Made by a program: the position numbers and the translations under genes. Source: Aquibium carbonis (GTDB taxonomy: Bacteria > Pseudomonadota > Alphaproteobacteria > Rhizobiales > Rhizobiaceae). Taken from it: a stretch of 64,000 bases of DNA. Numbering within the stretch: the stretch's first letter is position 1; each line of letters opens with the position of its first letter. Shown piece after piece: positions 8,791-17,778 of this stretch. The stretch spans positions 62,001-126,000 of the forward strand of contig NZ_RWKW01000035.1 in NCBI RefSeq assembly GCF_003970795.1, given 5' to 3'. The notes under the pieces were generated by a model that was not told the origin of the DNA, made no database searches, and worked only from the letters and a program-made list of their open reading frames with translations.

Positions 8791-9978
8791 ATGGTCGAAC
8801 TCTACGGACAGACGCTGACCCGCCGGCAGGTCGCCGAGCGCTCCGGCATGCTGTCGCAGTTCGCCGGGGTCCGCCTGATGACGCTCGACGACGGCGTCGA
8901 ACGCGGCATCCGGATGCTCGAATTCCGCACCGGCAGCGGCCTGCGCTTCACGGCGCTCGTCGACCGGGCGCTCGACATCGCCGATTGCGACTACCGGGGC
9001 CAGGCGATCGGCTGGCATTCGCCGGCCGGATTCCGCCATCCCGGCCTGCACGACTATGAAGGGGAGGCGGGCCTTGCCTGGGCACGTTCCTTCTCCGGCC
9101 TGCTGGTGACCTGCGGCCTCGACCACATCCTCGGCCCCGAGGACGTGCCGGCCGACAGCTACTGCTATCCCGGACGGCGGACGGTGCGCCACTCGCTTCA
9201 TGGCCGCGTCGGCACCATTCCCGCGCGTCTGACCGGCTATGGAGAAAGCTGGGAGGGCGATCGCTGCGTGCTCTGGGCGGAAGGCGTGGTCCAGCAGTCC
9301 ACCGTTTTCGGCGAGGATCTCCACCTGCGCCGGCGCATCGAGGCGGATGTCGGCGGCAGCGAGATCCGGGTTCGCGACACGGTGGTCAACCATGGCTTCC
9401 TGCGCACGCCGCACATGTATTTCTATCACGTCAACGTCAGCCACCCGCTGGTCGACGAAGGCTCGCGCTACGTCGCGCCCGTTCGCGACGTGGTTTGGGC
9501 CGCGCATGCGGGCGAGGCCTATCGGGCACAGGACGTCGGATACCGCCGCTTGCCCGGCCCCATGCGCAACTTCCGCGAACAGGTCTGGCAGCACGAGCTC
9601 GCCGCCGATGCGTCCGGCGAGGTGCCCGTCGCGGTCGTCAACGAGCGCATCGGGCTTGGCCTCGAACTCGTGACCCGCAAGCAGCAACTGCCCTGCATGT
9701 ACCAGTGGCAGAACTTCCAGGCGGGTCAGTACGCCATGGGCATCGAGCCCTCGACCCACCACGTGCTCGGCGACAATGCGGCGCGCGAGCGCGGCGAGAT
9801 GATCTGGCTCGAACATGGCGACGAGCGCGCCTACGAGGCGACGTTCCGGGTGCTGGACGGCATGGCCGCGATCAAGGCCGCCGAAGAGCGCATCGCCGGC
9901 ATCGCGCCCCAGCCGGATGACGAATTTCCAGCGCCGTCGGGTCGCTTCCCGGCGCTGACGGGAGGATCGCGAACATGA
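8791..9978 (+). CDS. DUF4432 family protein (aldose-1-epimerase-like fold)
   Basis: Protein of 395 residues belonging to the DUF4432 group of galactose-mutarotase-like proteins. The arginine/aspartate segment FTALVDRALDIADCDYRG, the HSLHGRVGTIPA stretch and the YFYHVNVSHPL strand are characteristic. It probably acts on a sugar or cyclic polyol, for example interconverting anomers. The ATG at 8791 is preferred (GAAGG 5-6 bases upstream); a GTG at 8785 is also in frame. It sits between the isomerase and oxygenase genes in the same orientation, so it is likely part of the same pathway. Confidence 0.8.
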   Translation: MVELYGQTLTRRQVAERSGMLSQFAGVRLMTLDDGVERGIRMLEFRTGSGLRFTALVDRALDIADCDYRGQAIGWHSPAGFRHPGLHDYEGEAGLAWARSFSGLLVTCGLDHILGPEDVPADSYCYPGRRTVRHSLHGRVGTIPARLTGYGESWEGDRCVLWAEGVVQQSTVFGEDLHLRRRIEADVGGSEIRVRDTVVNHGFLRTPHMYFYHVNVSHPLVDEGSRYVAPVRDVVWAAHAGEAYRAQDVGYRRLPGPMRNFREQVWQHELAADASGEVPVAVVNERIGLGLELVTRKQQLPCMYQWQNFQAGQYAMGIEPSTHHVLGDNAARERGEMIWLEHGDERAYEATFRVLDGMAAIKAAEERIAGIAPQPDDEFPAPSGRFPALTGGSRT

Positions 9979-10057
9979 AGCGACGAGTGGAGCGGCCGAC
10001 GGGCTGCCGGGCCGGCGGGGGGAGGAGCCCGGTGTCGAGCGGCTGGCCGTGGAGAAC

Positions 10058-11155
10058 ATGATGAGCAGCATGGAAAAGACCAAGCGCGACTACAGCCTCG
10101 TCGGCGAGAGCACGCGGCGTGCGATCGAGACCGGCCTCGCATCGGCCGAGTGGTACCATACCGACGTGCCCCGCAAGGTGATGAAGGACTTGATGCAGCG
10201 CTCCGACGGGCCGGCGATCCGCGACACCATCCTGTGGTTCGCGCTGCTGATCGGCTCGGCCGCCGGCGCGATCTGGTTCTGGGGCACCTGGTGGTGCGTT
10301 CCGTTCTTCTTCGTCTACGGCGTGATCTACGGCTCCTCCAGCGATTCCCGCTGGCACGAATGCGGCCACGGCACCGCATTCCGCACGCGCTGGATGAACG
10401 ACGTGATCTACCAGATCGCGTCCTTCATGCTGATGCGTAATCCCGTGCAGTGGCGCTGGAGCCATGCGCGCCACCACACCGACACCATCATCGTGGGACG
10501 CGACGCGGAGATCGCCGTGATGCGGCCGCCGGACCTTTTGAAGGCGGCGCTGATGTTTACCGGGTTGCTCGATTTCCGCTACTCGCTGCCTGGCCTCTTT
10601 CGTCAGGCCTTTAGGGGCCTCAATGCCGAAGAGGAAAGCTATATCCCCGAGATGGAGCGGCACCGGGCGGTCGTCGCCGCCCGCTGGCACGTCGCGATCT
10701 ACCTCGCCACCCTCGCGGTCGCGCTCTACAGCTGGTCGTTCCTGCCGCTGATGCTGATCGGCCTGCCGCGCCTCTACGGCAGCTGGCACATGGTGCTGAC
10801 GGGGCTGCTCCAGCATATCGGGCTCGCCGACAACGTCACCGATCACAGGCTGAACAGCCGCACGGTCTACATGAATCCGGTCAGCCGCTGGATCTACTGG
10901 AACATGAACTACCATGTGGAGCACCACATGTTCCCGATGGTCCCGTACCATGCGCTGCCAAGGCTGCACGAACTGATCAAGCACGACCTGCCGGAGCCCA
11001 ATCCGTCCATGTGGCACGCCTACCGGGAGGCCTGGCCGGCGCTGCTGCGCCAGCTGAAATACGAGGATTATTTCCTCAAGAGAGAACTGCCGCCAACGGC
11101 AAGGCCCTATCGCGACGAGTTCCACAACCTCGCGACGCCGACCGCCGCGGAATAG
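10058..11155 (+). CDS. Membrane di-iron oxygenase of the fatty-acid-desaturase/hydroxylase superfamily (MocD-like)
   Basis: Integral membrane protein of 365 residues. Three histidine boxes are HECGH (100-104), HARHH (136-140) and HVEHH (286-290), the di-iron ligand set of desaturases and alkane-type hydroxylases. Hydrophobic segments lie before the first box and between the second and third. It is followed directly by a Rieske ferredoxin and a ferredoxin reductase, making a complete three-component oxygenase. Lipid desaturation is possible, but the sugar-catabolic neighbourhood and the MocD-MocE-MocF arrangement suggest hydroxylation or oxidative demethylation of a small molecule. The start could be any of GTG 10049, ATG 10058 or ATG 10061. 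Confidence 0.85.
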   Translation: MMSSMEKTKRDYSLVGESTRRAIETGLASAEWYHTDVPRKVMKDLMQRSDGPAIRDTILWFALLIGSAAGAIWFWGTWWCVPFFFVYGVIYGSSSDSRWHECGHGTAFRTRWMNDVIYQIASFMLMRNPVQWRWSHARHHTDTIIVGRDAEIAVMRPPDLLKAALMFTGLLDFRYSLPGLFRQAFRGLNAEEESYIPEMERHRAVVAARWHVAIYLATLAVALYSWSFLPLMLIGLPRLYGSWHMVLTGLLQHIGLADNVTDHRLNSRTVYMNPVSRWIYWNMNYHVEHHMFPMVPYHALPRLHELIKHDLPEPNPSMWHAYREAWPALLRQLKYEDYFLKRELPPTARPYRDEFHNLATPTAAE

Positions 11156-11236
11156 CAGCGCCGGGACGACCGACACCAATCGCCCGCCGCGCCCGCGCGC
11201 GGCGGCAAGAGATCACGCATGCCGAAAGGAACGCAA

Positions 11237-11551
11237 ATGGCAGACTGGATCGAAGCCTGTTTGGTCGACGACGTGGACGAGGAGGACGTGATCCGCTTCG
11301 ATCACGAGGGACGCACCTTTGCGATCTACCGCTCGCCGGACGGGCAGTTCTTCGCCACCGACGGGCTGTGCACGCACGAGAAGGTGCATCTGGCTGACGG
11401 CCTGGTGATGGACGACATCATCGAGTGTCCCAAGCACAATGGCCGCTTCAACTACAAGACGGGTGCGGCCAAGGGCGCGCCGGTCTGCGTCAACCTGGCG
11501 ACCTATCCCGTCAAGGTGGAGGCCGGCACCGTCTTCATCGGACTGGACTGA
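11237..11551 (+). CDS. Rieske [2Fe-2S] ferredoxin (MocE-like electron carrier)
   Basis: Small soluble protein of 104 residues with the two Rieske cluster motifs CTH (Cys45, His47) and CPKH (Cys64, His67). It lacks the catalytic domain of Rieske oxygenases, so it is an electron carrier, here between the reductase and the di-iron oxygenase on either side. I start at ATG 11237, preceded by AAAGGA; an ATG at 11219 would add six residues. Confidence 0.9.
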   Translation: MADWIEACLVDDVDEEDVIRFDHEGRTFAIYRSPDGQFFATDGLCTHEKVHLADGLVMDDIIECPKHNGRFNYKTGAAKGAPVCVNLATYPVKVEAGTVFIGLD

Positions 11552-11555
11552 GCCG

Positions 11556-12788
11556 ATGACCGAGCCGGGCATGGTCATCGTCGGCGCGGGGGAATGCGGC
11601 GCGCGCGCGGCCTTCGCCCTGCGCGAGGAAGGTTTTGCCGGCCCCGTCACGCTCATCGGCGCCGAACCGCATCTTCCCTACGAGCGGCCGCCGCTGTCGA
11701 AGCAGGGGATGGCCGCCGACCGGCCCGGGATGACCCCGATCGCCGGGCATGATCGCTTCGCGCAGCAGGGCATCCGGCTGGTGCTCGGCAACCAGGCCCG
11801 TGCCATCGACCGGGCCGCCCGGACGGTCGAACTCGCCGAGGGCGAACGGGTCCCCTATCACCGGCTGCTCCTGGCGACCGGCGCCGTACCGCGGCGCCTG
11901 CCGGCGGCGGCCGCCTCGCGCCATGCGGTCACCTTGCGCACCCACGAGGATGCCGAACGCATCGCCGGGCATCTGTCGGCGCGCGCGCGCATCACCATCG
12001 TCGGCGGCGGCTTCATCGGCCTCGAGCTTGCCGCGGCCGCGATCGGCCGCGACTGCCGCGTGACCGTGATCGAGGCCCTGCCGCGGCTTCTCGCGCGGGC
12101 GGTTCCAGCCGAGATCGCCGAGCGCATCGCCGACACCCACCGGGCACGAGGCGTCGAGATCCTCACGGCGGCTTCGATCGAGGCCATCCGCGACGTCGGC
12201 GAAGGCGTGCAGGTGACGTTGGCCGACGGTCGCGCCATCGCTGCCGAACTGCTCGTCGTCGGCATCGGCGCGCTTCCCGCCACCGACATCGCGGCAGAGG
12301 CAGGACTCGTCGTCGACAACGGCATTCGCGTCGACGCGACGCTCGCCTCCAGCGACCCGGACATCTTCGCGGCGGGCGACTGCTGCTCCTTTCCACTCGC
12401 GCTCTATGGCGGCCGCCGGGTGCGGCTGGAGGCCTGGCGCAACGCGCAGGAACAGGGCGCGCTGGCGGCCAGGAACATGCTGGGGGCGCGGGAGGCGCAT
12501 TCCGCCGTGCCGTGGTTCTGGTCGGATCAGTACGATCTGACCCTGCAGATCGCCGGCCTCTGCGACGAAGGCGCGACGACGGTTCGCCGCGACCTGGGCG
12601 GCGACGCCTTCATCCTGTTTCATCTCGCCGCCGACGGGCGGCTGGTCGCGGCCAGCGGCCTGGGCCACGGCAATGCCGTCGCGCGCGACATCCGTCTGGC
12701 CGAAATGCTGATCGCCCGGCGCGCGGCGCCCGACCCGCGAAAGCTGGCGATCCCGGACGTCAAGCTGAAGTCGCTGCTCGCCGCCTGA
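11556..12788 (+). CDS. FAD-dependent ferredoxin reductase (MocF-like)
   Basis: Protein of 410 residues of the pyridine-nucleotide disulfide oxidoreductase family. FAD-binding VGAGECG lies at the N-terminus, the NAD(P)H-binding IVGGGFIGLE near residue 148, and the FAD-closing segment DIFAAGDCC near 268; the C-terminal reductase domain has VPWFWSDQYD. It passes electrons from NAD(P)H to the Rieske ferredoxin encoded four bases upstream. The start is four bases after the ferredoxin stop, so the pair is almost certainly co-translated. Confidence 0.92.
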   Translation: MTEPGMVIVGAGECGARAAFALREEGFAGPVTLIGAEPHLPYERPPLSKQGMAADRPGMTPIAGHDRFAQQGIRLVLGNQARAIDRAARTVELAEGERVPYHRLLLATGAVPRRLPAAAASRHAVTLRTHEDAERIAGHLSARARITIVGGGFIGLELAAAAIGRDCRVTVIEALPRLLARAVPAEIAERIADTHRARGVEILTAASIEAIRDVGEGVQVTLADGRAIAAELLVVGIGALPATDIAAEAGLVVDNGIRVDATLASSDPDIFAAGDCCSFPLALYGGRRVRLEAWRNAQEQGALAARNMLGAREAHSAVPWFWSDQYDLTLQIAGLCDEGATTVRRDLGGDAFILFHLAADGRLVAASGLGHGNAVARDIRLAEMLIARRAAPDPRKLAIPDVKLKSLLAA

Positions 12789-12817
12789 ACGCGGCCTAAC
12801 CAATTAAGGGGGATCCC

Positions 12818-13618
12818 GTGAGCCGTACCAGACCGACCATCCACGACCTGCGCGCCATGAAGGGCAAGCGCCAGCTGACCATGCTGCGCGTCATGACGCT
12901 GGACGAGGCGGAGGCCGCCGAGCGGGCCGGCATCGACATCGTCTCGATCCCGCCGGAACTGCTGCTCGACCCGCGCTACCGCGACGCCGCGCCGTCGCTC
13001 TTTTCGATGCCGGGCGAGAATTTCTACGAGATCGGCAATGGCGACGACTTCGTGCGCTGGGCCTTCCGGATGGTCAAGGCGAGCGCCGACGCGGTCTATT
13101 GCAGCGCCAGCTACGCCACGGTGAAGCGGATGGCCGACGAGGCGGTTCCGGTGATCGGCCATGTCGGGCTGATCCCGTCGCGGCGCACCTGGACGGGCGG
13201 CTGGAAGGCGGTCGGCAAGACCGCGCAAAGCGCTCTCGACATCATGCGCGCGGTGCGCCAGCTTGAAGCCGCCGGCGCCTTCGGAGCCGAGATCGAGGTC
13301 GTGCCGGTCGAGGTCGCCGAGGCGATCTCGAAAAACACCTCGCTGTTCATGCTGTCGATGGGGGCGGGCGCGGGTTGCGACGCGCAATACCTGTTCGCGG
13401 AGGACGTGCTTGGATCGAACCGGGGGCACATGCCCAGGCACTCGAAGGTCTATCGCAATTTCGCCGCCGAGTTCGACCGCCTGCAGGGCGAGCGTGTTGC
13501 CGCCTTCAGGGAGTTCGTCGCCGACGTCGAAAGCCGCGCCTTTCCGGAAGAGCGGCACATCGTTCGCATGGATTCCGCCGAACTCGCGACGTTCCTGAGG
13601 GAGATGGACCGACTGTAG
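12818..13618 (+). CDS. PanB-fold (ketopantoate hydroxymethyltransferase-like) protein with altered active site
   Basis: Protein of 266 residues from a GTG start. The PanB architecture is clear: HVGLIPS matches HLGLTPQ, GGWKAVGKT matches GGYKVQGR, EIEVVPVEVAEAI matches the catalytic-Glu strand, and GHMPRH matches GHIPK. Set against the E. coli PanB sequence as I remember it, the two magnesium-ligand aspartates (VGDSLG, LADLPF) and the lysine of MVKIEGG are not conserved (here VSIPPE, SMPGEN, AVYCSA). It is therefore probably not a pantothenate enzyme. The fold also supports C-C lyases, so an aldol-type cleavage or one-carbon step in the catabolic pathway is possible. It ends the cluster. Confidence 0.75.
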   Translation: MSRTRPTIHDLRAMKGKRQLTMLRVMTLDEAEAAERAGIDIVSIPPELLLDPRYRDAAPSLFSMPGENFYEIGNGDDFVRWAFRMVKASADAVYCSASYATVKRMADEAVPVIGHVGLIPSRRTWTGGWKAVGKTAQSALDIMRAVRQLEAAGAFGAEIEVVPVEVAEAISKNTSLFMLSMGAGAGCDAQYLFAEDVLGSNRGHMPRHSKVYRNFAAEFDRLQGERVAAFREFVADVESRAFPEERHIVRMDSAELATFLREMDRL

Positions 13619-13642
13619 GACGCCGCCAGGCGCTCCTGCGCG

Positions 13643-13676
13643 GGCACCCGTCGCCGACGATGCGCCGGGTGCCTTT
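13643..13676 (+). terminator. Probable rho-independent terminator of the catabolic operon
   Basis: Stem GGCACCCG (13643-13650) and CGGGTGCC (13666-13673) is followed by TTT. It lies 25 bases behind the PanB-like gene and before the opposing tRNA gene. Confidence 0.55.
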
Positions 13677-13768
13677 CGGTCATGATTCGGCGCGCACGCA
13701 TTGGCTGCGCGCGCCGATGTCGTGACTATGTAACTGTGGGGAAAATCGGGGCGAACCCTCGTTCTGCA

Positions 13769-13844
13769 TGGCACGCCCAACGGGAATCGAACCCGTGTTT
13801 CCGCCGTGAAAGGGCGGCGTCCTAGACCGCTAGACGATGGGCGC
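13769..13844 (-). tRNA. tRNA-Glu (anticodon TTC)
   Basis: On the minus strand the 76 bases fold as a cloverleaf. Acceptor GCGCCCA pairs with TGGGCGT (G-T at the first pair). The anticodon stem CCGCC/GGCGG encloses the loop CTTTCAC with anticodon TTC. The T-arm is ACGGG-TTCGATT-CCCGT. The discriminator G and the CCA end are encoded (13769-13772). It would read GAA and GAG. Confidence 0.95.
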
Positions 13845-13922
13845 GTAGCAGAACGTGCGGCCTTATAGTCAGCTTCGAACGGACGGGCAACCCCGCCGAT
13901 CCCCGCTCGGGCAAGTTTTTTC

Positions 13923-15041
13923 TCAGCCCCTCGGCGCCCGGCAGCGCCAGTTCCAGTCGCGCTCGGGTCCGATGTCGATGTGGACCGAAGCGGTGTGGCA
14001 ATAGGTGCCGACGCCGCCTCGCCCGGGCAGGGCGCGCACATAGGCAGCCAGGCGATGCTTGTCGACGCCCGGCACCTGAACGTCAGCCGCCGCGCAATAC
14101 ATGTGCATCGAGTTGCGTGCGCCGCGGACCGCCCGGTTGCGCTCGGGATCGCGGTAGCCGGAGGTGACGATCATCTTCTTGCCGAAGTGCCGCTCGACGT
14201 TCTTGAGCATGCGCACCAGCGATGGCTTCAGGCAGCCGACGTCGACGCCGTCTGTCTGTTTCAGGAGGCCATTCGGCGCAAGCCGGGCGAGGCCGGCAGC
14301 CGAGGCCACCCGGTAGGATGGTTCGTCTTCGTGGAGGTCGATATCCGAATCGTCGTCCAGGCCGGATTTGCGGGTGATTTCGAACAGCGAGCCCTGACGG
14401 ACGCCCGGCAGGGCCTCGCCCGAGAAGACCGGCCGCGTGTCGCCGGCCTTTCCTCCGGTGGAGGCAAGCTTCACCAATGGCTTGCCGGCCTTGTCGGATT
14501 TGTCGGGCGCGGCGGCGGCCGAGGGCTTGTCGGCGAGGTCGAGCACGGGCCGCGGCGTGGCGGCAACGGCCGGCTTGGATCCGAAGAGCGAAGTCAGGAA
14601 CCCCGATTTTTCGGCGGCGGAATCGTCTGCCGTTCCGGCGCGGTCCAGGGCCTGATCCGTGGACTGCGGGGGCGCTGCGGAGGCGGGCTTATCGGGCGCT
14701 GCGAGGGCTATCGGCGGAGCCGCTGGCGCCTGGGGATCGGCAGCCGGGACGAGACCAACCGTTGCCGGCTGGCCGCCGTCGTCCCCGCCATTGGTGGAAG
14801 CCGAACTGGCGTCGCTCTGTCGTCGTGCCGGGTCGGGCGATGCCGGCGGAGAACCCGCCTCGGCCGACAGTTCCGCTTCGGCCTGGCTCAGTACCGAGGT
14901 CAGGCCCGACGCAAAACCGGATGGCCCGATCTTCAAGGCGGAATCGCCCGTCGCCGAGCAGGAGGCGACGATGATGCCGGCCAGGATGGCGCTGCTCGTG
15001 CGCAGCCGGCACGTCGCAAGACGCGTTCGGAATGTCTTCAA
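13923..15041 (-). CDS. DUF882/YcbK-type M15 peptidase lipoprotein
   Basis: Protein of 372 residues. An N-terminal lipoprotein signal ends in the lipobox VASC (Cys28). A long low-complexity Ala/Pro/Ser linker covers roughly residues 35-260. The C-terminal 110 residues form a D,D-carboxypeptidase-like domain with SMHMYCAAADV and SVHID zinc-ligand motifs and the GYRDPERN segment. It should be anchored in the envelope and act on or bind peptidoglycan. Most relatives have a Tat signal rather than a long linker and lipobox, so its exact role is open. Confidence 0.85.
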   Translation of the reverse strand: MKTFRTRLATCRLRTSSAILAGIIVASCSATGDSALKIGPSGFASGLTSVLSQAEAELSAEAGSPPASPDPARRQSDASSASTNGGDDGGQPATVGLVPAADPQAPAAPPIALAAPDKPASAAPPQSTDQALDRAGTADDSAAEKSGFLTSLFGSKPAVAATPRPVLDLADKPSAAAAPDKSDKAGKPLVKLASTGGKAGDTRPVFSGEALPGVRQGSLFEITRKSGLDDDSDIDLHEDEPSYRVASAAGLARLAPNGLLKQTDGVDVGCLKPSLVRMLKNVERHFGKKMIVTSGYRDPERNRAVRGARNSMHMYCAAADVQVPGVDKHRLAAYVRALPGRGGVGTYCHTASVHIDIGPERDWNWRCRAPRG

Positions 15042-15352
15042 CCGTCCTGCCCCTTGCGTGTCCCGTCTGGGACTGTCTGGGTGTCGTCAGTTTTCCCCGG
15101 ACGTGGATCCGAAGCATGCTCTCCCGATCCGTAAGGCCATGAACCGGATTAGGCAAACCGCCGCTGAGGGCGAGCGGCCAACCGCGCGGAGACGCAACGC
15201 AATAAAAAAACCGTTCCGGCCTTCCGTGGATCGTGAATTCACAGTCTATCCACAGCTTTCGCTGAAATGACGTCAAGTACAAGGCACTGTCGCTGCACGG
15301 GAATCCGAGTGCCGTAACGATTCGTTCACAAAGAATGACATCGTGTTACGGA
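15042..15352. other. 311-bp intergenic region, probable promoter of the M15 lipoprotein gene
   Basis: The stretch between the start of the lipoprotein gene and the end of phaC (both on the minus strand) has no supportable gene. It is less GC-rich than its surroundings and includes an A-run near 15203-15210. Short inverted segments CCGTAAC (15312) and GTTACGG (15345) near the phaC end could form a weak hairpin. Confidence 0.4.
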
Positions 15353-17191
15353 TCAGACGCGAACCGTCACATAGGTGCCGGGCGCGTCGCCCAGGACCGG
15401 CATGCCGCGCGCGCCCGGCCGGCGTGCGGTGACGAGGCGTTCGTCCAGGCCGGCGACCCAGGCGTGCCAGTGCGGCCACCACGAGCCCGGCGTCTCCGTG
15501 GCGGCCGCCAGCCAGGCGTCGAAGTCGCCGACGGGCTTGCCGCCGGTCCAGTATTGGTACTTGTTCAGCGCTGGCGGATTGACCACGCCGGCAATGTGGC
15601 CCGATCCCGACATGACGAACTGAACCTCGTCGCCCCCGAAGAAGGAGCATCCGGTGAAGACGGAGCGCGCGGGGGCGATGTGGTCCTCCTTGGCGGCGAG
15701 GTTGTAGATCGGGATGGTCACGTCCTTCAACGACACGGTTTGGCCGGCAAGCATCATCTCGCCACGGGACAGCGCATTCTTCATGTAGCAGTTGCGCAGG
15801 TAGTAGGAGTGGTTCGCCGCCGCCATGCGCGTCGAATCCGCGTTCCAGTAGAGCAGGTCGAACGGCATCGGATCCTTGCCGCGCATGTAGTTGTTGACGA
15901 CGTAGGGCCAGATCAGGTCGCCCGCACGCAGCATGTTGAAGGCGGTCGCCATCTTGGTGCCGTCGAGATATCCCTTTTCGCCCATCGCGCGTTCGAGCGC
16001 GGTCACCTGGTCCTCGTCGACGAACACCTTCAGGTCGCCGGCATGGGTGAAGTCGACCTGCGTCGTGAAGAAGGTGGCGGAACGAATCCGTTCGTCGCCT
16101 TGCCTGGCCATCAGGGCGAGCGCGGCTGCCAGCAGCGTGCCGCCGACGCAGTAGCCGATGGCATTGACCTCGCTTTCGCCGGTCGCCTTCTCGATCTGGT
16201 CGAGGGCGAATTTCAGGCCTTCCTCGATATAGTCCTCCCAGCTTTTACGCCCGTGGCGCTCGTCGGGATTGACCCAGGAAATGACGAAGACGCTGTGGCC
16301 CTGTTCGACGGCCCACGCGATGAAGGATTTCTGCGGGTTGAGGTCGAGAATATAGAATTTGTTGATCCAGGGGGGGCAGATCAGCAGGGGCCGTTTGAGC
16401 ACCTTCTTGGTCGCCGGCGCATACTGGATGATCTCGGCGACCTCGCTGCGGGCGATGACCTTGCCGGGCGTGGTCGCGAGATTCTTGCCGACCTCGAACT
16501 TGGTGTAGTCGGCCTGTCGCAGCTTGAGTTCGCCCTTGCCGGCAGCAATGTCCTCGGCCAGCATCTGCATGCCCTTGGCGAGATTCTCACCGTGGCTGGC
16601 CACCGTCTCCCGAAAGAGCTCGGGATTGGTGAGGATGAAGTTCGACGGCGAGATCGCCTGCGAGATCTGGCGGACGTAGAAGTCGGCCTTGTGGCGGGTG
16701 TGCTCGTCGAGCCCTTCGGCGTTCCGGACCAGATCGTTGGCCCAGTTCGTCGTCACGAAATAGGCCTGCTTGAGAAAGTCGAAAAAGGCGTTGGTGCTCC
16801 ATTCGGGGTCGCGAAAGCGCTTGTCGGTTGTCGCCGCCGGCTCGTCGGGAGCGGCACTGCCGTCGCTGCCCATGCGGCGGATGGCGTTCGACCAGATGTC
16901 GAGATAGCCGGAAAAGAGCTTGGTCTGCGCCTCGAGCGCGCGCGACGGGTCGGACAGCCAGTATTCGGACAGCTTCGAGAAGGTCTTCACCATGTCGGCC
17001 ATCGGGTCGGCCATGCTGTCGCGCACTTCACCCTTCTCGCGCGGATTGACCCAGGCGGAGGCGGCCTTGCCGGCGCTCTCGATCATGCGGGCGACATTGC
17101 GCGCAAAGAGCTCGGGGTCCTTGATGACGTACTGCTCGGTCGAGGAGCCTGCCGGCTTCGTCCCGTTCCCGTCCTCACCGGAACTCCTCAT
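15353..17191 (-). CDS. phaC: Class I poly(R)-hydroxyalkanoate synthase
   Basis: Enzyme of 612 residues that polymerises 3-hydroxyacyl-CoA into storage granules. The lipase-like box GYCVGG with catalytic Cys348 is clear. The other triad residues are in the characteristic contexts AAKEDHIAP (Asp) and GSGHIAGVV (His). Length is right for a class I synthase that works without PhaE or PhaR. The ATG at 17191 has GGAGGAG about 10 bases upstream. Neighbouring alaC and hom on the opposite strand match the conserved order seen in related rhizobia. Confidence 0.96.
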   Translation of the reverse strand: MRSSGEDGNGTKPAGSSTEQYVIKDPELFARNVARMIESAGKAASAWVNPREKGEVRDSMADPMADMVKTFSKLSEYWLSDPSRALEAQTKLFSGYLDIWSNAIRRMGSDGSAAPDEPAATTDKRFRDPEWSTNAFFDFLKQAYFVTTNWANDLVRNAEGLDEHTRHKADFYVRQISQAISPSNFILTNPELFRETVASHGENLAKGMQMLAEDIAAGKGELKLRQADYTKFEVGKNLATTPGKVIARSEVAEIIQYAPATKKVLKRPLLICPPWINKFYILDLNPQKSFIAWAVEQGHSVFVISWVNPDERHGRKSWEDYIEEGLKFALDQIEKATGESEVNAIGYCVGGTLLAAALALMARQGDERIRSATFFTTQVDFTHAGDLKVFVDEDQVTALERAMGEKGYLDGTKMATAFNMLRAGDLIWPYVVNNYMRGKDPMPFDLLYWNADSTRMAAANHSYYLRNCYMKNALSRGEMMLAGQTVSLKDVTIPIYNLAAKEDHIAPARSVFTGCSFFGGDEVQFVMSGSGHIAGVVNPPALNKYQYWTGGKPVGDFDAWLAAATETPGSWWPHWHAWVAGLDERLVTARRPGARGMPVLGDAPGTYVTVRV

Positions 17192-17308
17192 GATGCGCTG
17201 TCTCCTCCGGAAGCCTTTTCTTGACACAATACCATGTGACGACCATACCGGTCCAACGATGATGCCGGCCAGACGCGATCCCACCTAACCCTCTTTCGGA
17301 TACAAAAT

Positions 17309-17707
17309 ATGTCGTCGATCATGGTTTGCGGACATATTTCGACCTGTCGAATGCCGTCGATCCTCGCAGTCGCGACGATGCTGGCACTGGCAGGCTGCGC
17401 CGGCATGTCGATCGACGACGCGGTACCGGCCGGCGCGCGGTCGTCTGCATCCGCCCCCGTCGTCGGCACGGGCCCGTCGGCGCCCCGCCAGACCGGCGAA
17501 TTTCCCAATCTGAACATCGTGCCGAAGCCCGCGACCGCGCAGTTCACGGATGCCGAGACCAGCGCGACGACGAGCGAGCTGCGCCTGGCGCAGGAGCGTG
17601 CCCGCCGCACGGTGCAATCGCTGTCGGCGCCGGGAGAGGGCGAGCGGTTGCGCGTGCTCGGCAACACCCATGGCGCTGCGGTGCTCGGCGAGATCGAAGC
17701 CCGCTGA
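17309..17707 (+). CDS. Small hypothetical lipoprotein
   Basis: Protein of 132 residues with a hydrophobic signal ending in the lipobox LALAGC (Cys30), then a low-complexity region and a charged C-terminal helix (SELRLAQERARRTVQSL). I do not recognise a function. It lies between phaC and alaC, divergent from phaC. The start is uncertain: in-frame ATGs at 17309, 17321 and 17351 all keep the signal. The envelope location is inferred from the lipobox. Confidence 0.7.
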   Translation: MSSIMVCGHISTCRMPSILAVATMLALAGCAGMSIDDAVPAGARSSASAPVVGTGPSAPRQTGEFPNLNIVPKPATAQFTDAETSATTSELRLAQERARRTVQSLSAPGEGERLRVLGNTHGAAVLGEIEAR

Positions 17708-17778
17708 CTCTATCGACCCCACACCCTAATGGGTGTATATCGCCGCCACTCCGCGCCCCTGAACCAGACGGAACCGTC

